Assembly: GCA_017403125.1 (NCBI GenBank) | Contig: JAFQOR010000012.1 | Coordinates: 62,001-126,000, forward strand | Reading direction: 5' to 3' | Length of the DNA stretch: 64,000 nucleotides | DNA from: Alistipes sp. | Lineage (GTDB): Bacteria; Bacteroidota; Bacteroidia; Bacteroidales; Rikenellaceae | Part shown: positions 8,232 to 19,142 of the stretch, in pieces | How positions within the stretch are numbered: the stretch's first letter is position 1 | Layout: every line of letters starts with the position of its first letter | Position numbers and translations under genes: made by a program | The notes under the pieces: model-generated | Told to the model about the DNA's origin: nothing | The model's database searches: none | What the model saw: the letters and a program-made list of their open reading frames with translations, nothing else

Positions 8232-8588
8232 CTATCGCTCCTTGATGCTGTTGTAGTCGCGAAGGAGTTGGTCGCGCAAGTCACCAATAGACGAAAACCT
8301 CTTCTCGTCGCGAATCTTCTCCAAGAGGCAGACACGCAACCTACGTCCGTAGAGGTCGCCCTCGTAGTCGATAACATGTGTTTCGAGAAGCAGCTCCTTG
8401 CCGCCAACCGAGGGTCGTATGCCGACATTCGACATAGCGCGATACGTCCTACCATCAATCTCCACCGACGAGCGATAGACACCACGCTCTATATGCTCAT
8501 ACCCTTTAAGCTCCATATTGGCTGTGGGAAAGCCCAGAGCCCTGCCTATCTTCTTGCCGTGAATTACCTCTGCCTGAATCTCTATCAT
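8232..8588 (-). CDS. Stand-alone riboflavin kinase domain protein
   Basis: 118 residues matching only the C-terminal flavokinase domain of bifunctional RibF: IHGKKIGRALGFPTANME (the PTAN motif coordinates Mg-ATP), GVYRSSVEIDG, SNVGIRPSVGG, LLETHVIDYEGDLYGR and a final RDEKRFSSIGDLRDQL helix. It should convert riboflavin to FMN. The FMN-adenylyltransferase domain normally found in front is absent; the psd stop codon lies 18 bp upstream, so the gene is genuinely short. It is last in the likely rsfS-ftsH-cdsA-psd run. Confidence 0.85.
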   Translation of the reverse strand: MIEIQAEVIHGKKIGRALGFPTANMELKGYEHIERGVYRSSVEIDGRTYRAMSNVGIRPSVGGKELLLETHVIDYEGDLYGRRLRVCLLEKIRDEKRFSSIGDLRDQLLRDYNSIKER

Positions 8589-8606
8589 ACTCCGAAAATA
8601 GCTGCA

Positions 8607-9287
8607 CTACTCCTCCGCCGGAGTTGTGCTTTTAAGGCGCGCAATGGGTGTCTGTGAGCCGATAACGGGGTCGCCAATCTCGACATAGAGCTCCGAATCC
8701 TTCGGGATAAGGATATCGACACGCGAGCCAAACTTAATGAAGCCCAATACGTCGTTCTGCTTAACATGCTTGCCGGGCTTGACATACGACACAATGCGGC
8801 GCGCAATAAGACCCGCAATCTGACGCATAAGCACCTTGCGACCATCTTTAAGGCGTATGACCGTGGTATTACGCTCGTTCTCGGTAGATGACTTGGGATG
8901 CCATGCCACCAAGAAACGTCCATGATGGTGCTTGGTATATTCCACCTCGCCACCCACAGGCAGCCAATTCATATGCACGTTGGTTATGGACATGAAAATC
9001 GAGATTTGAAGCATCTCGCAGTCGATATGCTCCTTCTCGTGTACAACCTCCGTGACCACGACACGTCCGTCGCAAGGCGAGAACACAAGCTCGTCATCGT
9101 GAATCTGCACACGGCGAGGCTCGCGGAAAAAGGCGGCTATGAAGAACCAAAAGACGAGCAAGAATATCGCCATGAACCAGATGTAGCCCGAGACACTCTC
9201 GATGAAGTAGTAGGCGCACAACCATATTGCCAACGAGATGAGTCCCGTAATACCTATAATCTTATATCCCTCCTTGTTAATCTTCAT
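8607..9287 (-). CDS. psd: Phosphatidylserine decarboxylase
   Basis: Makes phosphatidylethanolamine from phosphatidylserine at the inner membrane using a self-generated pyruvoyl group. 226 residues, the short PSD-A form. Two hydrophobic segments occupy residues ~9-53. Visible motifs: FREPRR, FSPCDGRV, SIFMSITNVHMNW, and IKFGSRVD, where autocleavage is expected between Gly187 and Ser188. It sits 31 bp after cdsA, whose CDP-diacylglycerol product feeds phosphatidylserine synthesis. No pssA is seen in the window. Confidence 0.94.
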   Translation of the reverse strand: MKINKEGYKIIGITGLISLAIWLCAYYFIESVSGYIWFMAIFLLVFWFFIAAFFREPRRVQIHDDELVFSPCDGRVVVTEVVHEKEHIDCEMLQISIFMSITNVHMNWLPVGGEVEYTKHHHGRFLVAWHPKSSTENERNTTVIRLKDGRKVLMRQIAGLIARRIVSYVKPGKHVKQNDVLGFIKFGSRVDILIPKDSELYVEIGDPVIGSQTPIARLKSTTPAEE

Positions 9288-9318
9288 AACTGTATTGAGT
9301 TTATAGTTTATACAATGT

Positions 9319-10173
9319 TTACAAAAGCGCCATCACCAGATATACAAACGCCATAGGCGACGATATCATAAGCGCATCGAAGCGGTCGAGCATGCCGCCA
9401 TGACCGGGCAATATGTTACCCGAATCCTTGACGCCCGCCTCGCGCTTGAACATCGACTCGACCAAGTCGCCAAGCACGCCACTCACAGCGACAATAGCCG
9501 CCAAGCCGAGCCACAAGCCACAACTGCCACCTACGACACTCGCACCGATAGCACCCATGCCCAAGGCTCCGGCAACACCGCCAAAGAAACCCTCCCACGA
9601 CTTCTTGGGCGATATGCGCTCACACAAACGATGACGACCAATGGTCATGCCCACGAGGTAGGCACATACGTCGTTAGCCCACACGATAAAGAGGTAGAAC
9701 AGAAACGCCTCGGCACGCCACACACCGCCGTTGAGCATAAGCGGGATAAAGAGCATGAGCGTCATGGGCAACGCCACGTACCAGATGCCGGCAAGCGTCA
9801 CGGCAACGTTACGCAACGGCGTCTCGCCCTTGCGAAACAGCTCGATAACAAACGTCAGCGGCACAAGCAACATGAAGTAGAGAATGCTGCCTATGAAGTG
9901 TTCGTTGCCAAGCATAAAACCTCCCTCGTCGCCCACAAAGAGGCTGAAACCCGACAAGAAGAGGACAATGCCCGCAGCGATGCCCACACCTGCCTGTGGC
10001 GACGATTTTGTGGCGTGGGCGAGCTTATAGAACTCCCACATGCCAACAACGAGTATCAGCAGCAGAAAGCCTCCATAGGCATACGGCCCACCATAGGCTG
10101 CGGCAAGCACCACAGCCAAGAGTACAATGCCGCTCAACGTGCGTACTATAAGGTTACGACTTTTGTCTCCCAT
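9319..10173 (-). CDS. cdsA: Phosphatidate cytidylyltransferase
   Basis: Makes CDP-diacylglycerol from phosphatidate and CTP in the inner membrane. 284 residues with several hydrophobic helices. The C-terminal CDS signature is clear: SPKKSWEGFFGG, then GDLVESMFKREAGVKDSG and LPGHGGMLDRFDALM. Only 5 bp separate it from the ftsH stop and 31 bp from psd, supporting one transcript for membrane-lipid synthesis and membrane protein quality control. Confidence 0.95.
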   Translation of the reverse strand: MGDKSRNLIVRTLSGIVLLAVVLAAAYGGPYAYGGFLLLILVVGMWEFYKLAHATKSSPQAGVGIAAGIVLFLSGFSLFVGDEGGFMLGNEHFIGSILYFMLLVPLTFVIELFRKGETPLRNVAVTLAGIWYVALPMTLMLFIPLMLNGGVWRAEAFLFYLFIVWANDVCAYLVGMTIGRHRLCERISPKKSWEGFFGGVAGALGMGAIGASVVGGSCGLWLGLAAIVAVSGVLGDLVESMFKREAGVKDSGNILPGHGGMLDRFDALMISSPMAFVYLVMALL

Positions 10174-10178
10174 AACTT

Positions 10179-12347
10179 TTAAGATATTTTGGTGTTATCC
10201 TCCGCCCTCGGCGCCTCGTCGTTGCGCTCGGCGCCATCCTCCTTCGGCGAAGGCTCGATAATATACTTGATGCCTACACCCTCGTCATCGACGATAACCT
10301 CGCCCGAAGCACCACCCTCGTCGGTAGCACCAATCTTGGTCTCCGCCTCGTTCGCCTCGTCCTTGGCTATCTGCTGGGCACTGCGGCCCAATATCTTCTC
10401 GACATCCTCCGTAAAGATTGTCTCCTTCTCGATAAGCAGGTCGGCAAGACGCTCGATATTCTCTCGCTCGTTGCGAATGATGTCGCTCGCCATCGCCACA
10501 GCCTCGTCGATAAGGCGACGCACCTCGTCGTCGATTAGTTCGGCTGTACGCTCGCTAAACGGCTTGGTAAACATATCGCGCTGACCCGTAGCATCGTAGA
10601 AACTTACGTTACCCACCTTGGGGCTCATGCCATAGAAGGCAACCATGGCATACGCCATCTTGCTCGTGCGCTCCAAGTCGTTGATAGCACCCGTGCTCGT
10701 CACGTTAAGCAGCAACTGCTCCGAGAGGCGTCCACCAAGCAGACCCGCCATCTTGTGCATGAAGTGCTCGACATTGTGGTTTACGCGCTCCTCGGGCAGA
10801 TACCACGTAGCGCCGAGCGACCTACCGCGCGGGATGATGGTAATCTTCAACACAGGGTCGCAATGCGTAAGACGCCACATGACCGTGGCATGTCCCGCCT
10901 CGTGGATAGCCGTCGAGCGACGCTCCTGCTTGGTCATAGGCATATTTCGACGCTCCAAGCCTCCGACGATACGGTCGATAGCCGCCAAGAAGTCCTCCTG
11001 CGTAACGGCACTCTTGCCATGACGCGCAGCGATAAGCGCCGCCTCGTTGCAGACATTAGCAATATCGGCACCCGCAAAGCCGGGCGTCTGTTTTGCAAGA
11101 AACTCGCGGTCGAGCTTATCGTCGAGCTTCAAATTTTTGAGATGCACATCGAAAATCTCCTTACGCTCCTTGACATCGGGAAGACCGACCTCAATCTGAC
11201 GGTCGAAACGACCGGCACGCATCAACGCCTTATCCAGAATATCCACACGGTTTGTCGCAGCAAGCACGATGACACCCGTATTTGTTTGGAAACCATCCAT
11301 CTCGGTGAGGAGCTGGTTCAGCGTATTCTCGCGCTCGTCGTTACCCGAGAAGCCGGAGTTCTTGCCACGCGCACGGCCAATGGCATCAATCTCGTCGATA
11401 AAGACGATACACGGCGCCATCTTCTTTGCTTGGTCAAACAGGTCGCGAACACGCGAAGCACCCACACCCACGAACATCTCAACAAAGTCGGAACCCGAAA
11501 TCGAGAGGAACGGAACGTTAGCCTCACCCGCAACAGCCTTTGCCAAGAGGGTCTTACCCGTTCCCGGAGGGCCTGCCAGGAGCGCACCCTTCGGAATCTT
11601 CGCACCCAGAGCCTTATATTTGTCGGCCTTCTTCAAGAAATCTACAATCTCCATAATCTCGACCTTCGCCTCCTCCAAGCCGGCAACATCCTTGAACGTC
11701 ACCTTCTTTTTGTTATCCTTGTCCGAGACCTGCGCACGTGCCTTGCCTACATTCATGATGCCGCCACCACCGCCCGAAGCACCGCGCGACATGCTGCGCA
11801 TGATGAATATCCACACTACAATGATAAGAATCCACGGCAGGAAGTCGAGGACATAGCCCCAGAAGCCCTTCTCCGAGCGCTCGTACTTAATCTTGACGTT
11901 CGACGGCGCCGGGTCGGCAACAACCACCGTCCCCTGCGCAGTGCTATCTCTCGACGCTAAAAGGTCGTTAATATAGGCATCGTAGCGTGCCGTGGCAACA
12001 GCCTCGGCATCCTCGATTTTGCGCGTGAAGACCTCCTGATTACCACCTGTATTGAAGACAATCTGTGCTCCCGTGCGCGGCATGTTCTGAAAACGTACAT
12101 CTGTGGCAAGGGTATCGATTGCCGACTGCGTGAGAAAGACACTCGCCTTCTCGCCATCCAGCACATTGATTCGCTCGACATATCCCTGCTCAACCAACTC
12201 GGTAACCATATCCCAATCTCCATCGACAGGCTGGCTCTCTGCCGAGCCAAACATCGAATAGCCGATGATTACCACACCAACAATAGCCCAAAACCACATG
12301 AAGTTAAAGCGTGGTCGCATAGTGGGCATATTCTGCTTATTAGCCAT
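10179..12347 (-). CDS. ftsH: ATP-dependent zinc metalloprotease FtsH
   Basis: Membrane AAA+ protease, 722 residues. Transmembrane helices lie near 15-34 and 162-185, with the periplasmic domain between. A Gly-rich stretch (GASGGGGG) precedes the AAA domain: Walker A GPPGTGKT at ~259-266, Walker B FIDEIDA at ~316-322, and a second region of homology around [19 protein letters not shown]. The zinc site HEAGH is at ~482-486. The acidic C-terminal ~50 residues look disordered. It follows rsfS by 96 bp and is almost contiguous with cdsA. Confidence 0.97.
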   Translation of the reverse strand: MANKQNMPTMRPRFNFMWFWAIVGVVIIGYSMFGSAESQPVDGDWDMVTELVEQGYVERINVLDGEKASVFLTQSAIDTLATDVRFQNMPRTGAQIVFNTGGNQEVFTRKIEDAEAVATARYDAYINDLLASRDSTAQGTVVVADPAPSNVKIKYERSEKGFWGYVLDFLPWILIIVVWIFIMRSMSRGASGGGGGIMNVGKARAQVSDKDNKKKVTFKDVAGLEEAKVEIMEIVDFLKKADKYKALGAKIPKGALLAGPPGTGKTLLAKAVAGEANVPFLSISGSDFVEMFVGVGASRVRDLFDQAKKMAPCIVFIDEIDAIGRARGKNSGFSGNDERENTLNQLLTEMDGFQTNTGVIVLAATNRVDILDKALMRAGRFDRQIEVGLPDVKERKEIFDVHLKNLKLDDKLDREFLAKQTPGFAGADIANVCNEAALIAARHGKSAVTQEDFLAAIDRIVGGLERRNMPMTKQERRSTAIHEAGHATVMWRLTHCDPVLKITIIPRGRSLGATWYLPEERVNHNVEHFMHKMAGLLGGRLSEQLLLNVTSTGAINDLERTSKMAYAMVAFYGMSPKVGNVSFYDATGQRDMFTKPFSERTAELIDDEVRRLIDEAVAMASDIIRNERENIERLADLLIEKETIFTEDVEKILGRSAQQIAKDEANEAETKIGATDEGGASGEVIVDDEGVGIKYIIEPSPKEDGAERNDEAPRAEDNTKIS

Positions 12348-12443
12348 AAATCTTCTCTCTGAATTTCTCTTAAACCGTTAAACACACTGCACTACCTCGC
12401 ACCCCGCTAACCACAAAGCGCAAGAGTAGCACACCTCTCTCTC

Positions 12444-12806
12444 TTACTCCCCAAACTCATAACGTTTCATAGGTGCATCTGCCCAAAGCTCCTCCAAACG
12501 ATAGAACTCGCGCAACTCGGTCTGGAAGATATGCACGATGACATCCGTATAGTCCATAGCAATCCAAAACGCATTCTGACGGCCCTCAACTCTCACAGGC
12601 CACTCGTGCATAACCTCAAAAACCTTCTCCTCGATGCTCGCCGAGATGGCATCAACCTGCGTCGTAGAGTCGGCATGGCATACCACAAAGTGAGAACATA
12701 TTGCACCATCGAACCCCGATAGGTCGAGCGACACGATACCCTTACCCTTCTTATCGTCGATACCCTCAACGATTGCACCAATCAACTTATCCAAATTTTC
12801 CTCCAT
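12444..12806 (-). CDS. rsfS: Ribosomal silencing factor RsfS
   Basis: 120-residue RsfS/Iojap protein, which binds ribosomal protein uL14 and blocks subunit joining when nutrients are low. The core pattern is visible: GIVSLDLSGFDGAICSHFVVCHADSTTQVDAI, EWPVRVEGRQNAFWIAMDYTDVIVHIF and a C-terminal REFYRLEELWADAP. First gene of the minus-strand run leading into ftsH, with a promoter box about 96 bp upstream. Confidence 0.93.
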   Translation of the reverse strand: MEENLDKLIGAIVEGIDDKKGKGIVSLDLSGFDGAICSHFVVCHADSTTQVDAISASIEEKVFEVMHEWPVRVEGRQNAFWIAMDYTDVIVHIFQTELREFYRLEELWADAPMKRYEFGE

Positions 12807-12901
12807 AATTATCTTAATTTCAATATTTTACTACACTAAACCCAAATCGCAACGCCACACACACTTCCCTCCGCACTCGTACGCGCATACGATTATTCGT
12901 G

Positions 12902-12909
12902 CAAATATA
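12902..12909 (-). promoter_or_regulatory. rsfS promoter -7 box (TATATTTG on minus)
   Basis: caaatata on the plus strand is TATATTTG on the minus strand, an exact TAnnTTTG match, about 96 bp before the rsfS start. Confidence 0.65.
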
Positions 12910-13017
12910 GATAAAAAAAGTGATATAAGCAATCCCCAACCATATTTATTGACCACTTTTATACATAAATCTACCACAACGCATGTTCGATGCGACTATG
13001 CGACATAGAGACAAAAA

Positions 13018-13044
13018 TCCTCCCGAAACAGAATTTCGGGAGGA
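13018..13044 (-). terminator. oxyR terminator
   Basis: 11-bp stem tcctcccgaaa / tttcgggagga with a 5-nt loop; on the minus strand five T follow directly (13013-13017). It shares the cctcccga stem with the hairpin at 7664. Confidence 0.85.
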
Positions 13045-13117
13045 GAGTCACCATCATCTGGCGGGCAGCATCGACTATACTGCACTAACCATTTATCACA
13101 CTGCAAATTACGTTCGC

Positions 13118-14017
13118 CTACTGTCGCTCCTGATTTACACATCGCAAAATCGTCGTACGCAGAGCCTCGACAATAGATTGCTTAACATACGTACGGCTCA
13201 CAGCAAGAGCTACACGACGCGACGTGGCGCCCTTGGCAATGCTCTTCACTCGGTTGCGACGAGCCATAGGAATAAACTCCAACGCCATCTCCGGAATAAT
13301 GGTCATGCACGACGTGCAATCTACCATGCGCATAAGCGTGTCAAGCGAGCCCGACTCGAAGTAGAAGTGCGACGGAATTTCGTGAGCAGCCTGACACAAT
13401 TCGAATATCTGGTCACGCATACAATTTCCTCGACTCAACAAAATAAGGTCTTTGAAATCAATATCTTCGATACGAATATTCGATCTCTCGAAGAGCGGAT
13501 GCGAGGGCGATACGTAGGCATAGAAATGGTCGCTAAAAAGGTCATGCTCGGTAATACCCTGACCACACGTGCCACTTGCCACAAGCGCCGCATCGATGTA
13601 GTCGTGTTTCAGCGCCTCGATAATATCGGCAGTAACCATCTCATGTATCTCCAACTCAACCTTCGGATACTCCTTGACGAAGGTTGGAATAAACTTATGC
13701 AACAAATAAGGGGCTATGGTCGGGATAACACCCAAACGCATCTTTCCCGCCGTCTCACCACGCATCTCCACCACCGACTCACGAATGTGGTTATATGCCC
13801 TCAACGTTTCGCGCGCCTGCTCCAAAACCACCTCCCCAACGGCCGTGGGTATTATAGGTTTCTTTGTTCGGTCCAACAGCACTACGCCCAACTCCTCTTC
13901 CAACGCCTTAATCTGCATACTCAAAGAGGGTTGCGTAACAAAACAATGCTCGGCAGCAACCGAAAAACTACCGCAATTTGCTACCGCCAACAAGTATTCA
14001 AGTTGAATTATAGTCAT
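13118..14017 (-). CDS. oxyR: LysR-type peroxide sensor OxyR
   Basis: 299 residues from the ATG at 14017 (MTIIQLEYLLAVANCGSF is the usual LysR start; a start at 14077 would add 20 unrelated residues). N-terminal winged helix (about 1-60, SFSVAAEHCFVTQPSLSMQIKALE split by the turn) and a LysR effector domain. The redox signature RGNCMRDQIFELC has two Cys spaced like Cys199 and Cys208 of E. coli OxyR, which form the activating disulfide. It therefore likely controls peroxide-stress genes; none lies next to it. Confidence 0.92.
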   Translation of the reverse strand: MTIIQLEYLLAVANCGSFSVAAEHCFVTQPSLSMQIKALEEELGVVLLDRTKKPIIPTAVGEVVLEQARETLRAYNHIRESVVEMRGETAGKMRLGVIPTIAPYLLHKFIPTFVKEYPKVELEIHEMVTADIIEALKHDYIDAALVASGTCGQGITEHDLFSDHFYAYVSPSHPLFERSNIRIEDIDFKDLILLSRGNCMRDQIFELCQAAHEIPSHFYFESGSLDTLMRMVDCTSCMTIIPEMALEFIPMARRNRVKSIAKGATSRRVALAVSRTYVKQSIVEALRTTILRCVNQERQ

Positions 14018-14049
14018 AATCGAATATAAGATATATGTTTTCGCACCTA

Positions 14050-14057
14050 CAAAGTTA
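14050..14057 (-). promoter_or_regulatory. oxyR promoter -7 box (TAACTTTG on minus)
   Basis: Exact TAnnTTTG match on the minus strand, 33 bp before the oxyR start, supporting the 14017 start because the longer version would begin inside or past the promoter. Confidence 0.65.
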
Positions 14058-14110
14058 TAAAAAATATCTATGCGCAAACCATTTTTTAAGATTTATATGC
14101 GATTTTTTAG

Positions 14111-14118
14111 TATTTTTG
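14111..14118 (+). promoter_or_regulatory. trpS promoter -7 box (TATTTTTG)
   Basis: TAnnTTTG match 65 bp before the trpS start. The divergent oxyR box is 54 bp away. Confidence 0.55.
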
Positions 14119-14167
14119 TCGCCTACGAGCTATACATAGTGGTATATGCTCAAAAAAATAACTGTGA

Positions 14168-15301
<1,134 letters not shown>

Positions 15302-15344
15302 ACGACATTGAACACTACGACCCAACACCCCATCGAACAAAAAA

Positions 15345-17144
15345 ATGGCAACGGAGCATATCTCTCTATCGGACCGCATATATCAGGGTTATCTGATGAT
15401 TACGCGCCGACTGACTACAACACAGGTGATGGCAATACTCGCCGTCGTCGTGGGTCTGTTTGCCGGTATCGGAGCCTACGTTTTCAACTCGTTGCTCCAC
15501 CTCATAAGCCATAGCCTCACATCGTGGACGCCTGCCGATCAGGCCCAGTGGTTCTACTTGATATACCCGGCAATAGGTATCGTGCTGGCTACGCTCTTCG
15601 TGAAGTACATCGTCAAGGATGCCATCTCCGAAGGTGTGACGCGCGTGCTGTATGCCATGTCGCGCAAAGGCTCACGCATAGCGTCACACAACTGCTGGTC
15701 GTCGGTGGTAGGTGGTGCCACGACCATTGGCTTCGGAGGCTCGGTAGGTCCCGAGGCGCCTATCGTACTTACGGGAGCCGCTCTCGGCTCTAACGTTGGA
15801 CAGATGGCGCGTTTGAACTACAAGAATATGACCCTGCTGCTGTGTTGCGGTGCCGGTGCTGCGGTAGCAGCTATATTCAAGGCTCCTATCACGGGCGTGG
15901 TCTTTGTGTTGGAGATTCTGATGCTCGACATCACATCGAAGTCAATCATTCCGCTCCTCATGGCGTCTGTGACGGCAACTATCACATCGCTGTCGCTGCA
16001 CGGTTTCAGCCCCATTATCGCCATTTCGCTTACCGAAGGCGACATGTTTCAGGTTGCGCAGATACCGCTCTTCATACTCTTGGGATGTTTTTGCGGCATC
16101 ATGGCATACTACTTCACCTCGGTAAACTCGCGCGTCGCCGGATTCTACAACTCGATAAAGAGCCAATACCGCAAGTGGATCTATGCCGGACTTACGCTCG
16201 GCATCCTCATCTTCATCTTCCCGCCACTCTATGGCGAGGGTCACGACAGCTTTGTAACGTTGATGTCGGGCGAGACAGAGGAGCTGTTTAACAACACGCT
16301 CTTCTACTCGTTGAGTGATACCGACTGGTTCCTCATCGTATATCTTATCGCCATCATGCTCTTCAAGGTGGTGGCTATGGCTACAACCAACGCCTCGGGA
16401 GGTGTCGGCGGAACCTTTGCCCCCTCGCTCTTCGTAGGAGCCTTTGCCGGAGCTACACTCGCCGTGATTTGTCGTGCAGCATTCGGCTGGGACGTATCCA
16501 TCACATCGTTCACGTTGGTCGGCATGGCGGGTGTCATGTCGGGCGTGATGAAGGCGCCGCTAACATCGATATTCCTTATCGCCGAGCTCTCGAACGGCTA
16601 TGGTCTATTCATCCCGCTGATGATTGTCTCTTGCATCTCGTTTGCCGTAAATTATAGCCTCGACCGCGACTCGATATATACCAAGCAGCTGCGTATGCGT
16701 GGCGAGTTACTCACACACGACAAGGATTCGTCGGCATTGGTCTTCCTGCGCCTTGACGAGCTTATGGAGACCGACTTCATACGTCTTCGCCAGAACTTCA
16801 CGCTGGGTGATGTGGTGAACATTATCTCGGATGCCCGACGCAACATCTTCCCCGTTGTCGATAACTTCGGGAACCTTATAGGCATAGTCCAACTCGATGA
16901 CCTTCGTCACGACATGTTCAACCGCGAGAATTGGGGCAAATCCATTATGGAGTATATGATACAACCTGCCGACCGCATAATGCAGGACGAGCAGATACAG
17001 AATATCCTGCCACGCTTCGAGCAGGCAAACACATGGATGCTACCCGTAGTAAGCAAGGAGAACCACTACTTGGGCTTTATCTCGAAGTCGCGAATACTGA
17101 ACGCCTACCGCGAGGCTCTGGTGAATATCTCGCAGGCGGATTAG
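15345..17144 (+). CDS. CLC-family chloride channel/transporter with CBS domains
   Basis: 599 residues: about ten or more transmembrane segments (residues ~25-440) followed by two CBS domains (~455-595; LGDVVNIISDARRNIFPVVD and QANTWMLPVVSKENHYLGF). CLC filter motifs are visible: GFGGSVGPEAPIVLTG, GVVFVLEILMLD, and SGGVGGTFAPSLFVGAFAG. At the GxEGP gating position the sequence is GSVGPE, so Val stands where exchangers have the gating Glu. This is shared, from memory, by other Bacteroidetes CLCs and hints at channel-like transport. Confidence 0.92.
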   Translation: MATEHISLSDRIYQGYLMITRRLTTTQVMAILAVVVGLFAGIGAYVFNSLLHLISHSLTSWTPADQAQWFYLIYPAIGIVLATLFVKYIVKDAISEGVTRVLYAMSRKGSRIASHNCWSSVVGGATTIGFGGSVGPEAPIVLTGAALGSNVGQMARLNYKNMTLLLCCGAGAAVAAIFKAPITGVVFVLEILMLDITSKSIIPLLMASVTATITSLSLHGFSPIIAISLTEGDMFQVAQIPLFILLGCFCGIMAYYFTSVNSRVAGFYNSIKSQYRKWIYAGLTLGILIFIFPPLYGEGHDSFVTLMSGETEELFNNTLFYSLSDTDWFLIVYLIAIMLFKVVAMATTNASGGVGGTFAPSLFVGAFAGATLAVICRAAFGWDVSITSFTLVGMAGVMSGVMKAPLTSIFLIAELSNGYGLFIPLMIVSCISFAVNYSLDRDSIYTKQLRMRGELLTHDKDSSALVFLRLDELMETDFIRLRQNFTLGDVVNIISDARRNIFPVVDNFGNLIGIVQLDDLRHDMFNRENWGKSIMEYMIQPADRIMQDEQIQNILPRFEQANTWMLPVVSKENHYLGFISKSRILNAYREALVNISQAD

Positions 17145-17237
17145 CCGAAGTGACGCACATGCCGCACTTGGCGCGTGAGGCTCAACAAAAAATGAATTGA
17201 ACAAAGACTGAACGAAAACTAAAAAAAGATATAACTT

Positions 17238-18335
17238 ATGGCACTTCAATGTGGAATTGTAGGATTGCCCAACGTAGGCAAATCAACACTTTTTAACTGC
17301 TTGTCGAACGCACGAGCACAGGCAGCAAACTTCCCGTTCTGCACCATCGAGCCCAACGTAGGCGTAATCACCGTACCCGATGAGCGTCTTATGAAGCTCG
17401 CCGAGATAGACAACCCAAAGCGCGTAGTACCTACGACAATCGAGATTGTGGATATCGCAGGCTTGGTTAAGGGTGCCTCGAAGGGCGAGGGTTTGGGCAA
17501 CAAGTTCTTGGCAAACATTCGCAACACCAACGCCATCATCCACGTATTGCGTTGCTTCGAAAACGAGAACATAACCCATGTTGATGGCACGGTGGACCCG
17601 GTGCGCGACAAGGGCATTATCGATACCGAACTTCAACTCAAAGACCTCGAAACCATCGAGAACCGCATAGGCAAGTGCCAGAAGCAGGCTACGGCGGGAG
17701 ATAAGTTGGCAAAGCGACAGTACGACATCCTGCTACGTTATAAGGAGGCTTTGGAGCAGGGTCTTTCGGCACGCACCGTCGAGCTTGGCGCCGAGGAGCG
17801 CAAGGCTGTATGGGACCTGAATCTGCTCACAGATAAACCCGTACTCTACGTGTGTAACGTCGATGAGGCATCAGCTGTTACGGGTAACACCCATACCGAG
17901 GCGGTGAAGGCAGCGATAGCCAACGAACACGCCGAGATGCTTATCGTGGCAGCATCGGCAGAGGCCGACATCGCCGAGTTGGAGACCTACGAGGAGCGCC
18001 AGATGTTCTTGCAGGATATGGGCTTGGAGGAGTCGGGCGTAAGCCGCCTCATAAAGGCTGCATATCGTCTATTGGATTTGCAGACATTCTTCACCACAGG
18101 TGCCGACGAGAGCCGAGCATGGACCTTCCGTCGCGGAATGAAGGCTCCCGAGACCGCAGGCATTATTCACACCGACTTCGAGCGTGGCTTCATACGTGCC
18201 GAAGTCATAAAGTATGCCGACTACGTGGAGCTTGGTTCGGAGCGCGCATGCCGCGATGTGGGAAAGATTGGTATCGAGGGCAAGGAGTATGTGGTCGAGG
18301 ATGGCGACATCATGCACTTCCTGTTCAACGTATAA
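17238..18335 (+). CDS. ychF: Ribosome-associated ATPase YchF (OLA1-type)
   Basis: 365-residue Obg-family P-loop protein that prefers ATP. N-terminal G1 GLPNVGKSTLFN, switch IVDIAGLVKGASKGEGLGNKFL split over the G3 region, then a coiled-coil insertion (~125-200) and a C-terminal TGS domain (~280-365, TFFTTGADESRAWTF, GIIHTDFERGFIRAEV, YVVEDGDIMHFLFNV). It binds ribosomes and is linked to stress and translation control. Start preceded by AAAAAGAT without a strong Shine-Dalgarno. Confidence 0.96.
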   Translation: MALQCGIVGLPNVGKSTLFNCLSNARAQAANFPFCTIEPNVGVITVPDERLMKLAEIDNPKRVVPTTIEIVDIAGLVKGASKGEGLGNKFLANIRNTNAIIHVLRCFENENITHVDGTVDPVRDKGIIDTELQLKDLETIENRIGKCQKQATAGDKLAKRQYDILLRYKEALEQGLSARTVELGAEERKAVWDLNLLTDKPVLYVCNVDEASAVTGNTHTEAVKAAIANEHAEMLIVAASAEADIAELETYEERQMFLQDMGLEESGVSRLIKAAYRLLDLQTFFTTGADESRAWTFRRGMKAPETAGIIHTDFERGFIRAEVIKYADYVELGSERACRDVGKIGIEGKEYVVEDGDIMHFLFNV

Positions 18336-18381
18336 GCCAAATTGATAGATTTTTCAACAACCATAAAAACAGACCTACACT

Positions 18382-19116
18382 ATGAACAACCTTTGGAAAT
18401 ACATAATCATGTCATCGGCGGTAGTTATCGCAGCGGTGGTGTTGGCAGTAGCCTACACCAATAAGTCTCGCACGTCGAACGGCATAATCAGCGTAACGGG
18501 TCTTGGCGAAACGGAGTTTACGTCGGATATGATTGTCATCACGGGACGCATCACGGTTACGAATATCGATGCTGCGGAGGGCTACAACGAGATGGAGAGC
18601 GACAAGCGCAGAGTTGCAACATTCCTAAACGAGCGTGGCGTAGCGACAACCGAGCTATCGTTCTCGATGCTCAACACCTACGAGGAGTGGTCGCCGGTAT
18701 ATGACGAGGGCAACTACATCGGCGAGCAGTTCAGCCACTACAAGATGTCGCAAGGCTTCACCATCGAGTCAAAGAGCGTGGATACGGTCGAGGCAGCAGC
18801 TCGCGAGCTCACATCGCTCATTGGCGAGGGAGTGTCGATATCGGTGGATGAGCCCATGTACTACTACACCATGCTCGACGACGTTAAGCATACGCTCATT
18901 GCCGAGGCAGCAGCCGATGCACACGCTCGTGCCGAGCTTATCGCCACAAATTCGGGGGTTGAGCTCGACGCTTTGAGCTCTTCACGCGCCGGAGTGTTCC
19001 AGATTACGGCAGCTACGGGCGACGAGGAGTTCTCGGCAGGAGGCTCGTTCAACCTCACATCGCGCGAAAAGAAGGCGCGAGTAACCGTACGTTCGGAGTA
19101 CAAAATCAAGGAGTAA
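18382..19116 (+). CDS. SIMPL (DUF541) domain protein
   Basis: 244 residues. One N-terminal membrane helix (~5-25, IIMSSAVVIAAVVLAVAYT) then a SIMPL domain: ISVTGLGETEFTSDMIVITG, AARELTSLIGEGVSISVDE, DVKHTLIAEAAADAHARAELIA and a closing KKARVTVRSEYKI. SIMPL proteins sit in the periplasm or membrane and their biochemical role is poorly defined. It sits 46 bp after ychF and 26 bp before gltX. Confidence 0.87.
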   Translation: MNNLWKYIIMSSAVVIAAVVLAVAYTNKSRTSNGIISVTGLGETEFTSDMIVITGRITVTNIDAAEGYNEMESDKRRVATFLNERGVATTELSFSMLNTYEEWSPVYDEGNYIGEQFSHYKMSQGFTIESKSVDTVEAAARELTSLIGEGVSISVDEPMYYYTMLDDVKHTLIAEAAADAHARAELIATNSGVELDALSSSRAGVFQITAATGDEEFSAGGSFNLTSREKKARVTVRSEYKIKE

Positions 19117-19142
19117 TTAAACTTAAAAAACATTAGGATATT

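Larger units (their letters stand above)
12807..13117. other. Intergenic region between rsfS and oxyR
   Basis: 311 bp. It holds the rsfS promoter box and the oxyR terminator described separately; the remainder is AT-rich with no recognisable gene or repeat. Confidence 0.6.

Noticed and set aside
10755..11960. 401-codon open frame antisense to ftsH
   Set aside because: ftsH motifs occupy the minus strand throughout; the antisense product has no recognisable domain and no promoter or start context.
12983..14029. 348-codon open frame antisense to oxyR, including its terminator
   Set aside because: oxyR has the redox Cys pair, an own promoter and a terminator on the minus strand; the antisense frame runs through the terminator hairpin.
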